Below are positions 1 through 10,901 of a stretch of 64,000 nt of DNA, piece after piece. The stretch covers positions 21,234 through 85,233 of the forward strand of contig QJOU01000030.1 in the NCBI GenBank assembly GCA_003265685.1, given 5' to 3'. The position numbers were made by a program, and so were the translations under genes. This stretch comes from Piscinibacter caeni. GTDB lineage: Bacteria > Pseudomonadota > Gammaproteobacteria > Burkholderiales > Burkholderiaceae_C. Under the pieces are notes generated by a model. That model worked only from the letters and a program-made list of their open reading frames with translations, was not told the DNA's origin and ran no database searches. The first letter of the stretch is position 1. Each line of letters starts with the position of its first letter.

Positions 1-1418
1 GTTGCGCGTGCTGCCGAAGTTGCGCAGGTTCGGCAGCACGCTGTCGAGCTGCGCGTCGCTGGCGCCGAACCAGGCGAGCAGGGTCGCCGCGTACTGGTCC
101 ACCGAGGTGGTCGGGATCCAGCGCCCCTGGCGCTCCCAGCTCTCGACGCCCACGTCGTCCGGCCCGCCGAGCGCGAGCGCCGGGTAGCTGCCGTAGGTCT
201 GGCCGCCGCGCACCGCGCCGCCGAGCACCAGGTGGTGGTTGCCCCAGGCGTGGTCGGTGCCGCTGCTGTTGTTGGGCGCGAAGGTGCGGCCGAAGTCGCT
301 CTGGGTGAACAGCGTCACTGCGTCGGCCAGGCCGAGCGCCTTCATCGCGTTGTGGAAGGCGGCCAGCGAATCGCCCACCGACTTCAGCAGCCCGGCGTGC
401 GTGCCCTCCAGCACGCTCGCGCCGATCTGGTTGCCGTGGGTGTCGAAGCCGCCGAGCTGGGCGAAGAAGATCTGCCGGTTGCCCTGTACCGTGGCGTTGC
501 CGTGGATCAGCTTGGCCACCTGGTAGAGCTGGCGCGCCAGGCCGGGCACGACGTTGCCGTCGGAGATCAGCGACGCGAAGGCGTTGTCGATCGCCGCCAC
601 CGAGCCGGCCTCGCCGGGCAGCACCTTGACCAGCGCGCCGAGCCGCTCCGAGACGGCGAAGGCGTCCCGCTGCATCGTGGCGTAGGCCTCGGCGATGTCG
701 TTGTCCTGCGGCTGCTGGTAGATCGCGCGCAGCGCCGCGGCGCGGGCGACGATCGGCGCGTAGCTGAGCCGCCAGGCCTCGGTGCCCAACTCGTAGGCGC
801 CGAAGGTCGAGCCCGGGCCCGGCAGCACCAGCGGCGCGCTGCGCGTGGACAGGCCGAAGCGCCCGTTGCCGCCCACCGAGATCACCGGGTTGACGGTGGC
901 CAGTGCCTCGGCCGCGCGCCCGCCCCAGCCGGTGCGCGTCAGCGCGTCGGTGCTGCCGGTCTCCCACAGGATCTGCTGGTCGCTGTGCGAGAACAGGCTG
1001 TCGGGGATGTCGTCCGAGCTCTGCGCGGCGCTGCGGTACTGGCTCTTGGTCAGCGGGCGGAACAAGGGGCCGACGTTGAACACCGGCGCCAGGCGGCCCT
1101 CGGCCCAGGCCGGCGCGAGCGCGGCCAGCGCGGGGTGCAGGCCGTAGCCGCTCGTGCCCAGGCCGACCAGGCTGCCCTGCGGCAGCGCGAGCGCGCCGCG
1201 CACCGCGGCGTATTCGCCCCAGCGCGTGGTGTCGGTCGGCACGATGGTGTTCAGGCCGTCGTTGCCGCCGTACAGGAACACGCAGACCAGCGCCTTGTAG
1301 TCGGCCGCGCGTGCGGTGCGCGACGGCGCGAGCAGGTTGCCGATCGCGCCGGCGCCGAGGGAGGCACCCACCAGGCCGGCGGCCTTGAGCCAGTGACGTC
1401 GTTGCATCGAGGGCCCCT

Positions 1419-1422
<4 letters not shown>
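1..1422 (-). CDS. DUF1501 family secreted protein (partial, C-terminus outside window)
   Basis: The reading frame is open from 1422 to the left edge, giving 474 visible residues. The protein starts with MKGPSMQRRHWLKAAG, a twin-arginine-like leader, followed by a small-residue hydrophobic stretch and then ALVCVFLYGGNDGLNT, the conserved start of DUF1501 proteins (alkaline-phosphatase/sulfatase-like fold, function not established). The start overlaps the stop of the upstream DUF1800 gene in ATGA, so the two are translationally coupled. DUF1501/DUF1800 pairs are a recognised combination in proteobacteria and planctomycetes. A second in-frame ATG lies at 1407. The catalytic role is unknown; export by Tat is inferred from the RR pair. 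Confidence 0.85.
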
Positions 1423-3308
<1,886 letters not shown>

Positions 3309-3432
3309 GGCTGCTCCCTGCGCAGCGCGGAACGGCACGCCACAGCGGCACGAACGATGCCCGAGCCACGTCACCCCGCGTGTCGAACTGTGTCGCAGCA
3401 CGCTGCCCGGCCTGGGGCCGCGCAGCATCTGG

Positions 3433-4923
3433 TCACGGCTTGCCGGGGCGCCGGGCCGCGGTGGCGGCGGCGTGCGGGCGCAGCGCGTTCGGGAAGTACA
3501 GCGCCGTCAGGCTCGCGGTGTGCACCGGCACGAAGGCCTCGCGCTGCGGCACCGCGTCGCCGTAGCGGCGCCAGTCGCGCAGCCAGAACACCTCGTCGCA
3601 GCTGTCCAGCAGGCCGAGCGTCTCCCGGTCGCCGACCAGGATGCCCTGCACGCGCAGGCCGAGCGTGCGGCGCGCGTCGTCCAGCGCGGCCAGCGTGGCC
3701 GGCGTGCAGCCGAACTCGCCGTCGCTGACGATCAGCAGGTCGGCGCTGCGCCAGCGCGCCTCCTGCACCCGCGCGACGGCCCGCTCGATCGGCGCCTGCA
3801 CGTCGGTGCCGCCGTCGAAGGACTGGCCGAGCAGCTCGAACAGCGCATCGAGCCCGGCCGCGGGTTCGTGCACGTTGCGCAGCTCGCGCTCGACCAGCTC
3901 GCCCGGGCCGCCGAAGGCGATCAGCAGGCAGCCGCGCCGCTCGCGCTGCGCCACGCGCAGCGCCTGCAGCACCGCCGCCTTGGCGATGTTCTCCGGCGCG
4001 CCGCGCATCGAGCCCGAGGTGTCGACCGCCAGGATCATCGGGCCGCGCTGCAGCGGCTGCGCTTCGTCGCGCGCGGCGGCCGGCGTGCGCCCGGACGGGT
4101 CCGGCACCCGCTCCACCAGCAACGCCTCGCTCTCGTAGGTGAGCAGCCGGCTTTCGGCCAGGCGTGCGCGCCACAGCTTGTGCAGCACCGGGTGGCGGAT
4201 CTGCATCGCCTCGCTGCCGAGCATGCGCTCGAGGCGGCCGGAGTGGCGGATGCCACGCAGCTCGCCCGGCGCATCGGGCAGCCGGGTCACGCGTTCGGCC
4301 AGCGGCAGGCGTTGCGCCGCCGGGCCGGCGAGCGGCGCTGCGGCGGGCGGCGCGTCCGGTGCATGCTCGCTGCGCCCGAGCCGCTCGATCAGCGCGGCCA
4401 GCGGCTGCAGGTGCTCGAGCAGCGCCGCCAGCCGGCGCGCCTCCTGCCACTCGCGGGCGGCGAGCCGGCCGCGCAACTCGTCCCAGCGCAGATGGGCCAG
4501 GTCGCCCAGCTCGCGCAGCAGCGCGAGCTGTTCGTCCCAGCCGCTGGCCTGCACCTGCCACTCGGCGTGGAACTCGCCGGCCGCGCGCGTGATGGCCTCG
4601 GCGCGCGAGAGTGCCGGCTGGTGGTCGACGATGCGGTCGAGGTGCCACAGCAGCGTGCGCAGCACCTGCTCGGCCAGCGCCGGCACGCCGCGCGCGAGCG
4701 CGGGCAGGCCGAGTGCGCCGATGGCCGCTCGCAGCGGCGCGAGCGCCTCGGGGTCGGCGAAGTCGAGCGCCGCCGCGGGCAGCTCGCCGCGCTCGAGCGC
4801 CTCGGCCCAGGGGCGCAACTGCGCCAGCCGGGCCTCGCTGCGGCCGGCCGAGCAGACCAGCGCGGGCAGCCACAGCGTGCGTGGTAGCGCGCCGAGCCGG
4901 TCGTACGGCGTGTCCAGGTTCAT
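3433..4923 (-). CDS. VWA domain protein, ViaA-like
   Basis: This 496-residue protein has a C-terminal von Willebrand A domain with the metal-binding MIDAS motif DTSGS (in MILAVDTSGSMRGAP, about residue 295-310) and the later GGTD and SDGEFG elements. The N-terminal half is alpha-helical and has no named motif. The gene overlaps the upstream MoxR-type ATPase by 4 bases. This order and the ATPase sequence match the RavA-ViaA pair of Escherichia coli, where ViaA stimulates RavA. A role as an ATPase-associated adaptor or chaperone is inferred; the pair in E. coli is linked to respiratory complexes. Confidence 0.85.
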   Translation of the reverse strand: MNLDTPYDRLGALPRTLWLPALVCSAGRSEARLAQLRPWAEALERGELPAAALDFADPEALAPLRAAIGALGLPALARGVPALAEQVLRTLLWHLDRIVDHQPALSRAEAITRAAGEFHAEWQVQASGWDEQLALLRELGDLAHLRWDELRGRLAAREWQEARRLAALLEHLQPLAALIERLGRSEHAPDAPPAAAPLAGPAAQRLPLAERVTRLPDAPGELRGIRHSGRLERMLGSEAMQIRHPVLHKLWRARLAESRLLTYESEALLVERVPDPSGRTPAAARDEAQPLQRGPMILAVDTSGSMRGAPENIAKAAVLQALRVAQRERRGCLLIAFGGPGELVERELRNVHEPAAGLDALFELLGQSFDGGTDVQAPIERAVARVQEARWRSADLLIVSDGEFGCTPATLAALDDARRTLGLRVQGILVGDRETLGLLDSCDEVFWLRDWRRYGDAVPQREAFVPVHTASLTALYFPNALRPHAAATAARRPGKP

Positions 4924-6296
4924 GCGCCGAGCGCCACCGGCTCGGGACGCTGCGCCGGCAGCTGGTCATCCTGCGGCAGCGCGGCAAAGCCGTCGCGCAC
5001 TGCGGCCAGGCGCGCCAGCAGGCCCTCGAGCGTGGCGAGCGTGGCCTGGCGGTTGGCCCGCAGCTGCTGCGCCAGCTCGGGCGGCAGCCACAGGCGCGCG
5101 GCCAGCGCCGCCTCCAGCGCGGCGAGCGCCGCGCGCAGCCCGGGCAGCGGCGCGCCGGCGCGCTCGATCAGTTCGTCGAGCTGCGCCAGCCGGGCCTCGA
5201 CATGCACCGGGCTCCAGCGCCGCCGCAGCTGCTGCTCCAGCGTGGCCGAGACGATGCGCAGCATGCCGGCCTCGCTGCTGCCGCCGAGGGAGCGTGCCAG
5301 CGCGAGCTTGCCGGCCGCGTCGTCGCCGTCGTCGGCCGGCAGCGTGGCCTCGAGCTCGAGCTGCTTCTCGAAGGCCTCGACGGCACGCGTGAGCCAGGGC
5401 GCGTCCTGCGGCTCGGCCTGTGCCACCTCGCGCACGAACCAGTCCTGCAGCGCGGGCACCTGGGCCGGCTGCGCCGCGATCACGTAGGGCACCAGCCACA
5501 GGTCCAGCGGCTCGACCTGCGTGCGGCCCTCCAGGAAGGCGGCGCTGCGCAGCAGGCCGACCAGCTGGCGCCAGCGCCGGTCCGACACGACGATGCCCTG
5601 CGCGGCCGCAGCCCGGCGCAGCGCATGCAGCGCCTCGATGCTGTCCGCGCCCAGCAGCACCGACTCGCGCGCGGCCAGCCAGCCGCGCAGCTCCTGCGGC
5701 GACACCGGCTCGACGGCCGGCGCTGCGGCCGGCGCGAGCGTCAGCAGCGCGCCGAAGCTCGCCTCGCCGACGCCCGCCACCGGCACACGCACCAGGAAGC
5801 GGTCGAAGAAGGCGAGCAGCGCCTCCTCGCCCGGCACCTCGTTGCTTGCGCCGACCACGCTGACCAGCGGGGTGCGTTCGCGTGTCGGGCCGTTGTCGAA
5901 CTCGCGTTCGTTGAGCAGCGTCAGCAGCGCATTGAGGATGGCCGAGTTGGCCTTGAACACCTCGTCGAGGAAGGCGATGCCGGCGCGCGGCAGGTAGCCC
6001 TCGACCAGGCGCTCGTAGCGGTCGTCCTCGAGCGCCTTCAGCGACAGCGGGCCGAACAGCTCCTCGGGCGTCGTGAAGCGCGTGAGCAGCCGCTCGAAGA
6101 ACGGGCTGCCGGCGAAGCAACGGTGCAGGCGCCGCGCCAGCTCGCTCTTGGCGGTGCCCGGCGGGCCGATCAGCAGCACATGCTCGCCGGCCAGCGCCGC
6201 CAGCAGCACCAGCCGCGCGGCGGCGCTGCGCTCGAGCAGGCCGGCCTGCAGGCCGTTGATCAGCGCCGCGATCCGGGCGCGCGAGGGAGCGTTCAT
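4920..6296 (-). CDS. ravA: MoxR-family AAA+ ATPase, RavA-like
   Basis: This 458-residue protein has Walker A GPPGTAKSE (about residue 43), Walker B with IAFLDEVFKANSAILN and the sensor element NE. The TRFTTPEELFGPLS stretch is the RavA subfamily signature of the MoxR class. The C-terminal third is the helical extension expected for RavA, which forms hexamers. It is followed by the VWA gene with a 4-base overlap. The start has no Shine-Dalgarno but a GAGAAT hexamer 6 bases upstream, consistent with a leaderless mRNA. Symbol assigned by similarity of motifs and gene order. Confidence 0.85.
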   Translation of the reverse strand: MNAPSRARIAALINGLQAGLLERSAAARLVLLAALAGEHVLLIGPPGTAKSELARRLHRCFAGSPFFERLLTRFTTPEELFGPLSLKALEDDRYERLVEGYLPRAGIAFLDEVFKANSAILNALLTLLNEREFDNGPTRERTPLVSVVGASNEVPGEEALLAFFDRFLVRVPVAGVGEASFGALLTLAPAAAPAVEPVSPQELRGWLAARESVLLGADSIEALHALRRAAAAQGIVVSDRRWRQLVGLLRSAAFLEGRTQVEPLDLWLVPYVIAAQPAQVPALQDWFVREVAQAEPQDAPWLTRAVEAFEKQLELEATLPADDGDDAAGKLALARSLGGSSEAGMLRIVSATLEQQLRRRWSPVHVEARLAQLDELIERAGAPLPGLRAALAALEAALAARLWLPPELAQQLRANRQATLATLEGLLARLAAVRDGFAALPQDDQLPAQRPEPVALGA

Positions 6297-6330
6297 GGGC
6301 TCATTCTCGCGCGCCGTGCTTCTCAGGCGC

Positions 6331-8331
6331 TTACTTGTAGAGCACCTGCGGCAGCCACAACCCGATCTCCGGGAAGATGTAGAGTAGGAAGATCGCCACG
6401 ATCTGGATGCCCATGAAGGGCAGCATGCCGGCGAAGATCTGGTTCAGCGTGACGTGCGGCGGGCTCACGCCCTTCAGGTAGAACGCCGCCATCGCCACCG
6501 GCGGGCTGAGGAAGGCGGTCTGCAGGTTCAGCGCCACCAGCAGGCCGAAGAACAGCGGGTCGACGCCGAAGTTGTCCAGCAGCGGGATGAAGATCGGCAT
6601 GAAGATCACGATGATCTCGGTCCACTCCAGCGGCCAGCCGAGGATGAAGATGATCACCTGGCTGAGCAAGAGGAACTGGGTCTTCGTGAGGTTCATCGAC
6701 ATGACCCAGCGCTCGACCAGCTCCTGCCCGCCCAGCAGGGCGAAGGCGGCCGAGAAGATCGCGCTGCCGACGAACAGCCAGCAGACCATCGCACTCGTCT
6801 TGGCGGTGAGGAACACCGACTCCTTGACCATCGCCAGGTTGAGCTGCTTGTAGGCTGCCGCGAGCACGAAGCCGCCGAAGGCGCCGACCGCCGCCGCCTC
6901 GGTGGGCGTGGCCAGGCCGAAGACGATCGAGCCGAGCACCGCGAGGATCAGGATGACGAGCGGGAAGAAGCTCGCCAGCAGCATCTTGAACACCTCGAGG
7001 CGCTGGAAGCTGAGCAGGGCGTACAGCCCGACCAGCGCCGCGAGGCCGACACCGAAGCCGATCCAGAAGCCGCGGCTGGCCGGCTTGCGCTCGGCCGCGG
7101 GGGCCGCCTCGCTCGCGCCGGCGTCGCCGGGCTCCTTCAGGCCACCCGCGCCGGGCGGCTCCTGCACCGCACCGGCGGCGCCCGGCGGCTCGCTGAGCCC
7201 GCTGGAGCTGCCCGACGGCTCCTTCAGTTCGCCGGACCCGGGCGGCTCCTGCACGCCGCCCGCGCCCGGAGGTTCCTGCAGGCCGCCTGCTCCAGGCGGC
7301 TCCTGCAGCCCGCTCGCGCTCGGCGGTTCCTGCACGCCACCGCCCGGCTCGGCCAGCGCGCCGCTGCGCTGCACTGCCACCGGCTCGGCCGGCTGCGTGG
7401 CGGCCACGTAGGACAGCGCCGCCACGGCCGTGAACACCAGCGCCGGCAGCAGCGCGATGCCGAGCTGCCGCAGGATGTAGCCGGTCGGCACGCCGGCGTT
7501 GCGCGAACCCTTCAGCGCCATCAGCAGCGCCGGCAGCGCGCGGTTGGACACCGTCTCCGAGATGCGCTGCGTCAGCGGCGGCAGCGGCACGAAACGCGCC
7601 TGTTCGGACAGCGGCGGCGCCAGCGACGGCTTCAGCTTGGCCAGGATGATCACGTACAGCACGTACAGGCCCGCCAGCATGATGCCGGGGAAGAACGCGC
7701 CGGCGTAGAGCTGCACCACCGAGACGCCGGCCGTCGCGCCGTAGACGATCAGCAGCACCGAGGGCGGGATCAGGATGCCCAGGCAGCCGCCAGCGGTGAT
7801 GGCACCGGCCGACAGCCGCACGTCGTAGCCGCCCTTGAGCATCTGCGGCAGCGCCAGCAGGCCCATCAGCGTGACCACCGCGCCGACGATGCCGGTGGCG
7901 GTGGCGAACACCGCGCAGGTGAACAGCGTGGCCACCGCCAGCGAGCCCGGCACGCGCGCCAGCATCAGGTGCAGCGACTTGAACAGCTTCTCGATCAGGT
8001 TCGCGCGCTCGACCAGGTAGCCCATGAACACGAACAGCGGGATCGAGATGAGCACGTCGTTGCTCATCACCTTGAAGGCCGACTGCACCATCAGGTCGAG
8101 CGTCTTGGTGGTGTTCTCCTCGTAGGCGATCCAGGTGAAGAGCATGCCCATGCCCATCAGCGTGAACGCAGTCGGGAAGCCGAGCATGATGGCCACCACC
8201 ACCAGGGCCAGCATCATCAGGCCGATGTGGCCGTTGGTGATCTTGTCGGCCGACAGCAGCATCACCGCCGTGCCGGCGACGATCAGCCCCATGATGATGA
8301 AGCCGAACCAGAGTTCCTTGCGGATCTTCAC
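6331..8331 (-). CDS. dctM: TRAP transporter large permease (DctM)
   Basis: This 666-residue protein is the 12-helix-type membrane subunit of a TRAP transporter, which uses the ion gradient for solute uptake. Family motifs include AITAGGCLGILIPPSVLLIVYG (split here by length) and the C-terminal SPPVAMAAFYLKG. It starts with GTG, overlapping the dctQ stop in GTGA. The protein is about 200 residues longer than a typical DctM. The extra part is a central region with two more helices and a Glu-Pro-Pro-Gly repeat at residues 326-405. Substrate is unknown. Confidence 0.92.
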   Translation of the reverse strand: MKIRKELWFGFIIMGLIVAGTAVMLLSADKITNGHIGLMMLALVVVAIMLGFPTAFTLMGMGMLFTWIAYEENTTKTLDLMVQSAFKVMSNDVLISIPLFVFMGYLVERANLIEKLFKSLHLMLARVPGSLAVATLFTCAVFATATGIVGAVVTLMGLLALPQMLKGGYDVRLSAGAITAGGCLGILIPPSVLLIVYGATAGVSVVQLYAGAFFPGIMLAGLYVLYVIILAKLKPSLAPPLSEQARFVPLPPLTQRISETVSNRALPALLMALKGSRNAGVPTGYILRQLGIALLPALVFTAVAALSYVAATQPAEPVAVQRSGALAEPGGGVQEPPSASGLQEPPGAGGLQEPPGAGGVQEPPGSGELKEPSGSSSGLSEPPGAAGAVQEPPGAGGLKEPGDAGASEAAPAAERKPASRGFWIGFGVGLAALVGLYALLSFQRLEVFKMLLASFFPLVILILAVLGSIVFGLATPTEAAAVGAFGGFVLAAAYKQLNLAMVKESVFLTAKTSAMVCWLFVGSAIFSAAFALLGGQELVERWVMSMNLTKTQFLLLSQVIIFILGWPLEWTEIIVIFMPIFIPLLDNFGVDPLFFGLLVALNLQTAFLSPPVAMAAFYLKGVSPPHVTLNQIFAGMLPFMGIQIVAIFLLYIFPEIGLWLPQVLYK
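7117..7356 (-). repeat. Nine-residue QEPPGAGGL-type repeat inside DctM
   Basis: About eight degenerate copies of a 27-base unit encode QEPPGAGGL, QEPPGAGGV, QEPPGSGEL, SEPPGAAGAV and KEPGDAGA. The tract is hydrophilic, rich in Gly, Pro and Glu, and lies between two predicted transmembrane segments, so it forms a long disordered loop in the permease. Reading frame is intact through it. Confidence 0.9.
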
Positions 8332-8951
8332 GGCTTGCTCCCTGCTTCGTGGGTGACGTACTTGTCCAGCGCGGCGATGTCCTCGTCCTTGACGTGCACC
8401 ATCTCCTTGAGCTTGTCGACGTCGACTTCCTCGACGTCCTGCTCGCGCGAGGGCCAGTCGCCGTCGCGCAGGCAGGTGACGCAGCGCACGATCTCGACGA
8501 TGCCCTGCAGCAGAAGCATCGCGCCGGCGAAGGGGATCACGAACTTGAACGGGTACAGCGGCAGCGGCGTCGCGGAGAAGGTCTTCTCGCGAATCGCGAG
8601 CGCCTCGTTCGCGTAGGTCCAGCCCGCGTAGGTGAGCGCGACGATGCCCGGCAGGTAGAACACGATGTAGAGCAGCAGGTCGATGCTGGCCTGCGTGCGC
8701 GGCCGGAAGAAGCCGTACAGCACGTCGCCGCGCACGTGGCCGTTCTTCGAGAGGGTGTAGGCGCCGGCCATCATGAACAAGGTGCCGTACAGCATGATCT
8801 GCACGTTCAGGTTCCAGTCGTGCGGATCGTTGAGCACGTAGCGCGAGAACACCTCGTAGGTGATCAGCAAGGTGAGCGCCACGATCAGCCAGGCGAAGGC
8901 CTGGCCGATCCAGGTGGACAGGCGGTCGACCGCCAGCAGGAGCTTCTGCAT
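8328..8951 (-). CDS. dctQ: TRAP transporter small permease (DctQ)
   Basis: This 207-residue protein has four predicted membrane segments (residues about 15-35, 50-68, 95-118, 145-165), the pattern of the TRAP small subunit, and the family-typical RYVLNDPHDWN after the first helix. The start at 8951 is preceded by GGGGAAA; an open frame further upstream is only a shadow of dctP. The acidic tail (EQDVEEVDVDKLKEM) is cytoplasmic or periplasmic and of unknown role. Overlaps dctM by 4 bases. Works with DctM and the binding protein encoded upstream. Confidence 0.92.
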   Translation of the reverse strand: MQKLLLAVDRLSTWIGQAFAWLIVALTLLITYEVFSRYVLNDPHDWNLNVQIMLYGTLFMMAGAYTLSKNGHVRGDVLYGFFRPRTQASIDLLLYIVFYLPGIVALTYAGWTYANEALAIREKTFSATPLPLYPFKFVIPFAGAMLLLQGIVEIVRCVTCLRDGDWPSREQDVEEVDVDKLKEMVHVKDEDIAALDKYVTHEAGSKP

Positions 8952-8979
8952 GTGCTTTCCCCGCGCCCCATCGAACGAA

Positions 8980-9013
8980 GGGGCCACCGGCCGCATTCTC
9001 GGCCGGTGGCCCC
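8980..9013 (-). terminator. Strong hairpin between dctP and dctQ
   Basis: A perfect 14-base inverted repeat (8980-8993 and 9000-9013) encloses a 6-base loop in the gap between the binding-protein gene and the small permease gene. No T-run follows in either direction. Such hairpins behind binding-protein genes usually protect the upstream mRNA or cause partial termination, so that binding protein outnumbers the permease. Confidence 0.75.
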
Positions 9014-9031
9014 GCGCGGGGCGCTGCTGAC

Positions 9032-10138
9032 TTACTTCTTGCCGAAGTAGTGGTTGTAGGCCATCTTGAAGTCGACCATGTAGTCGTTCTGCCACGAGCC
9101 GGCGCGCTGCGCGAAGGCGCGCTGGCTGTCCAGTACCTTCTTGAACAGCGCGTTCTCGCCGCCCTTCTTCTCCATGATCTTGTCCCACGAGGCGAGCTGG
9201 GCGCGCAGCACGGCGTCGGGGGTCTTGTAGAAGTTGACGCCGGCCTTCTTCAGCTCGATGTAGTCCTGCGAGTTGCGCTGGATCGCCTTCCAGCTCATGT
9301 CGGCGCTGGCGGCCTGCACGGCGTAGTCGATCATCGCCTTCAGCTCGGCGGGCAGCGCGTCGTACTTGCCCTTGTTGAACAGGATCTCGAACTGCTCGCC
9401 GCTCTGGTGGAAGCTCTGCAGCATGCAGTTCTTCACCACGTCGGGGAAACCGAGCAGGCGGTCGCTCGAGGCGTTGTTGAACTCGGCGCCGTCGATCAGG
9501 CCGCGGTCCAGGGCCGGCACGATCTCGCCGCCGGGCAGCGGGTTCACCGCCGCGCCCATGTCGGTGTACATGTCCACCGCCAGGCCGACGGTGCGGAACT
9601 TGGTGCCCTTCACGTCCTCGACGCGGGCGATCGGCTTCTTGAACCAGCCGAAGGGCTGGGTCGGCATCGGGCCGTAGAGGAAGGACACCACGTCGACGTT
9701 GATCGACTTGTAGATCTCCTCCAGCAGCGCCTTGCCGCCGCCGTAGTAGTGCCAGGCCAGCAGCATGTTCGGGTCCATGCCGAAGGACGGGCCGGAGCCC
9801 CACAGCGCCAGCGCCGAGTTCTTGCCGTAGTGGTAGGCCACCACGCCGTGGCCGCCGTCGAGCGTGCCCTTGGCCACGCCCTCGAGCAGCTGGAAGGCCG
9901 GCACCACCGCGCCGGCGGGCAGCACCTCGATCTTCAGCCGGCCGCCGGCCATGTCGTTGACCTTCTTGGCGAAGTCGAGCGCGTACTCGTGGAAGATGTC
10001 CTTGGTCGGCCAGGTGCTCTGGAAGCGCAGGGTGGTGGTCTGCGCCTGCGAGACCATCGGCGCGGCCAGCGCGCCGCCGACGGCGGCAGTCTTGAGGAAG
10101 CGGCGGCGCGGCGCGGGCGTCGGGGTCTTCTTGCTCAT
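9032..10138 (-). CDS. dctP: TRAP transporter solute-binding protein (DctP family)
   Basis: This 368-residue protein begins with a twin-arginine signal (PAPRRRFLKTAAVGG) ending at about residue 33, so it is probably exported folded. The mature part has the DctP fold, with the GGRLKIEVLPAGAVVPAF stretch and the conserved binding Arg region KGTKFRTVGLAVDMYTDMG. The QPFGWFKK segment resembles the TakP / mannitol-chloroaromatic branch of TRAP binding proteins, which bind organic acids, but the ligand cannot be read from sequence. AGGAGA lies 8 bases upstream of the start. First gene of the operon dctP-dctQ-dctM. Confidence 0.92.
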   Translation of the reverse strand: MSKKTPTPAPRRRFLKTAAVGGALAAPMVSQAQTTTLRFQSTWPTKDIFHEYALDFAKKVNDMAGGRLKIEVLPAGAVVPAFQLLEGVAKGTLDGGHGVVAYHYGKNSALALWGSGPSFGMDPNMLLAWHYYGGGKALLEEIYKSINVDVVSFLYGPMPTQPFGWFKKPIARVEDVKGTKFRTVGLAVDMYTDMGAAVNPLPGGEIVPALDRGLIDGAEFNNASSDRLLGFPDVVKNCMLQSFHQSGEQFEILFNKGKYDALPAELKAMIDYAVQAASADMSWKAIQRNSQDYIELKKAGVNFYKTPDAVLRAQLASWDKIMEKKGGENALFKKVLDSQRAFAQRAGSWQNDYMVDFKMAYNHYFGKK

Positions 10139-10202
10139 GAGGGGGGTCTCCTGATGTCGGTGGATGCGGCCCGGCGGTGAGGCGCCGAGACGAACGCCAA
10201 AG

Positions 10203-10231
10203 ACTATCGAATCAGGACTGCCGATTCACAA
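10203..10231 (-). promoter_or_regulatory. Candidate sigma-70 promoter of the TRAP operon
   Basis: On the minus strand TTGTGA (10231-10226) and GATAGT (10208-10203) are separated by exactly 17 bases. Transcription would begin near 10196, giving a leader of about 59 bases before dctP. An inverted repeat GAATC-N9-GATTC (10209-10213, 10223-10227) sits in the spacer and could be a regulator site. Confidence 0.55.
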
Positions 10232-10315
10232 GTGGAGCTTTCCCCGGGGAACTCATCGGACGATGCGACAAGTTGTCGGACCGCGGGTTTCCCCTCGGGC
10301 CGGCTTCTCCGCGCG

Positions 10316-10879
10316 TCAGGGCTCGCGCAGCGCCTCGACCTGCACCAGCAGGCGCACGCGGTCGGCCACCAGCGGCAGGCCGAAGGTCATGCCGAAGTCG
10401 CTGCGGCGCAGCTCGGTCTCGAAGTCACCGCCGCAGCGCTCGCGGCCGGCGTCGGGGTCGGCGCGGCAGCCGAAGCGCAGCGCGCGCAGCGCCACGGCGC
10501 GCGCCTGCCCGCGCAGCGTGAGTTCGCCGCGCACCTCGCGCAGCGTGGCGCCGTCGAACACGAAGCGTTCGGCGACGAAATAGGCCTCGGGGTATGCGGC
10601 CGCGTCGAACAGGTCGGCCTCGCGCAGCCGCCGGTCGAGCAGCGGCCAGCCGGTCGACAGGCTGGACAGCGGGATCGCCAGGCCGACCCGCCCGCGGCCG
10701 GCCGCGGCGTCCAGCGTCGCGCTGCCCTCCAGCGGGCCCAGGCGGCCGCGCAGGGTCGAGGTGCCGAAGTGCAGCACCTCGAACTGGACGAAGCTGTGCG
10801 ACGGGTCGAGCCGGTAGTCGGCCGCCGCGGCGGCCGTCATGGCGCCGGCCAGCAGGCCCAGCACGGCGGCGCGGATCAT
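10316..10879 (-). CDS. YceI family periplasmic protein (third copy)
   Basis: This 187-residue protein has a signal peptide (MIRAAVLGLLAGAMTAAAAA) followed by YRLDPSHSFVQFEV, the opening of the YceI lipocalin-like domain. YceI proteins bind polyisoprenoid or similar long hydrophobic molecules in the periplasm. Two cysteines (GCRADPDAGRERCGGDFE) match the arrangement in the neighbouring copy and may form a disulfide. It is the last of three tandem yceI genes after cytochrome b561, with a 22-base gap. Confidence 0.9.
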   Translation of the reverse strand: MIRAAVLGLLAGAMTAAAAADYRLDPSHSFVQFEVLHFGTSTLRGRLGPLEGSATLDAAAGRGRVGLAIPLSSLSTGWPLLDRRLREADLFDAAAYPEAYFVAERFVFDGATLREVRGELTLRGQARAVALRALRFGCRADPDAGRERCGGDFETELRRSDFGMTFGLPLVADRVRLLVQVEALREP

Positions 10880-10901
10880 GGCCGTTCGCCGCCCGCGCGC
10901 A

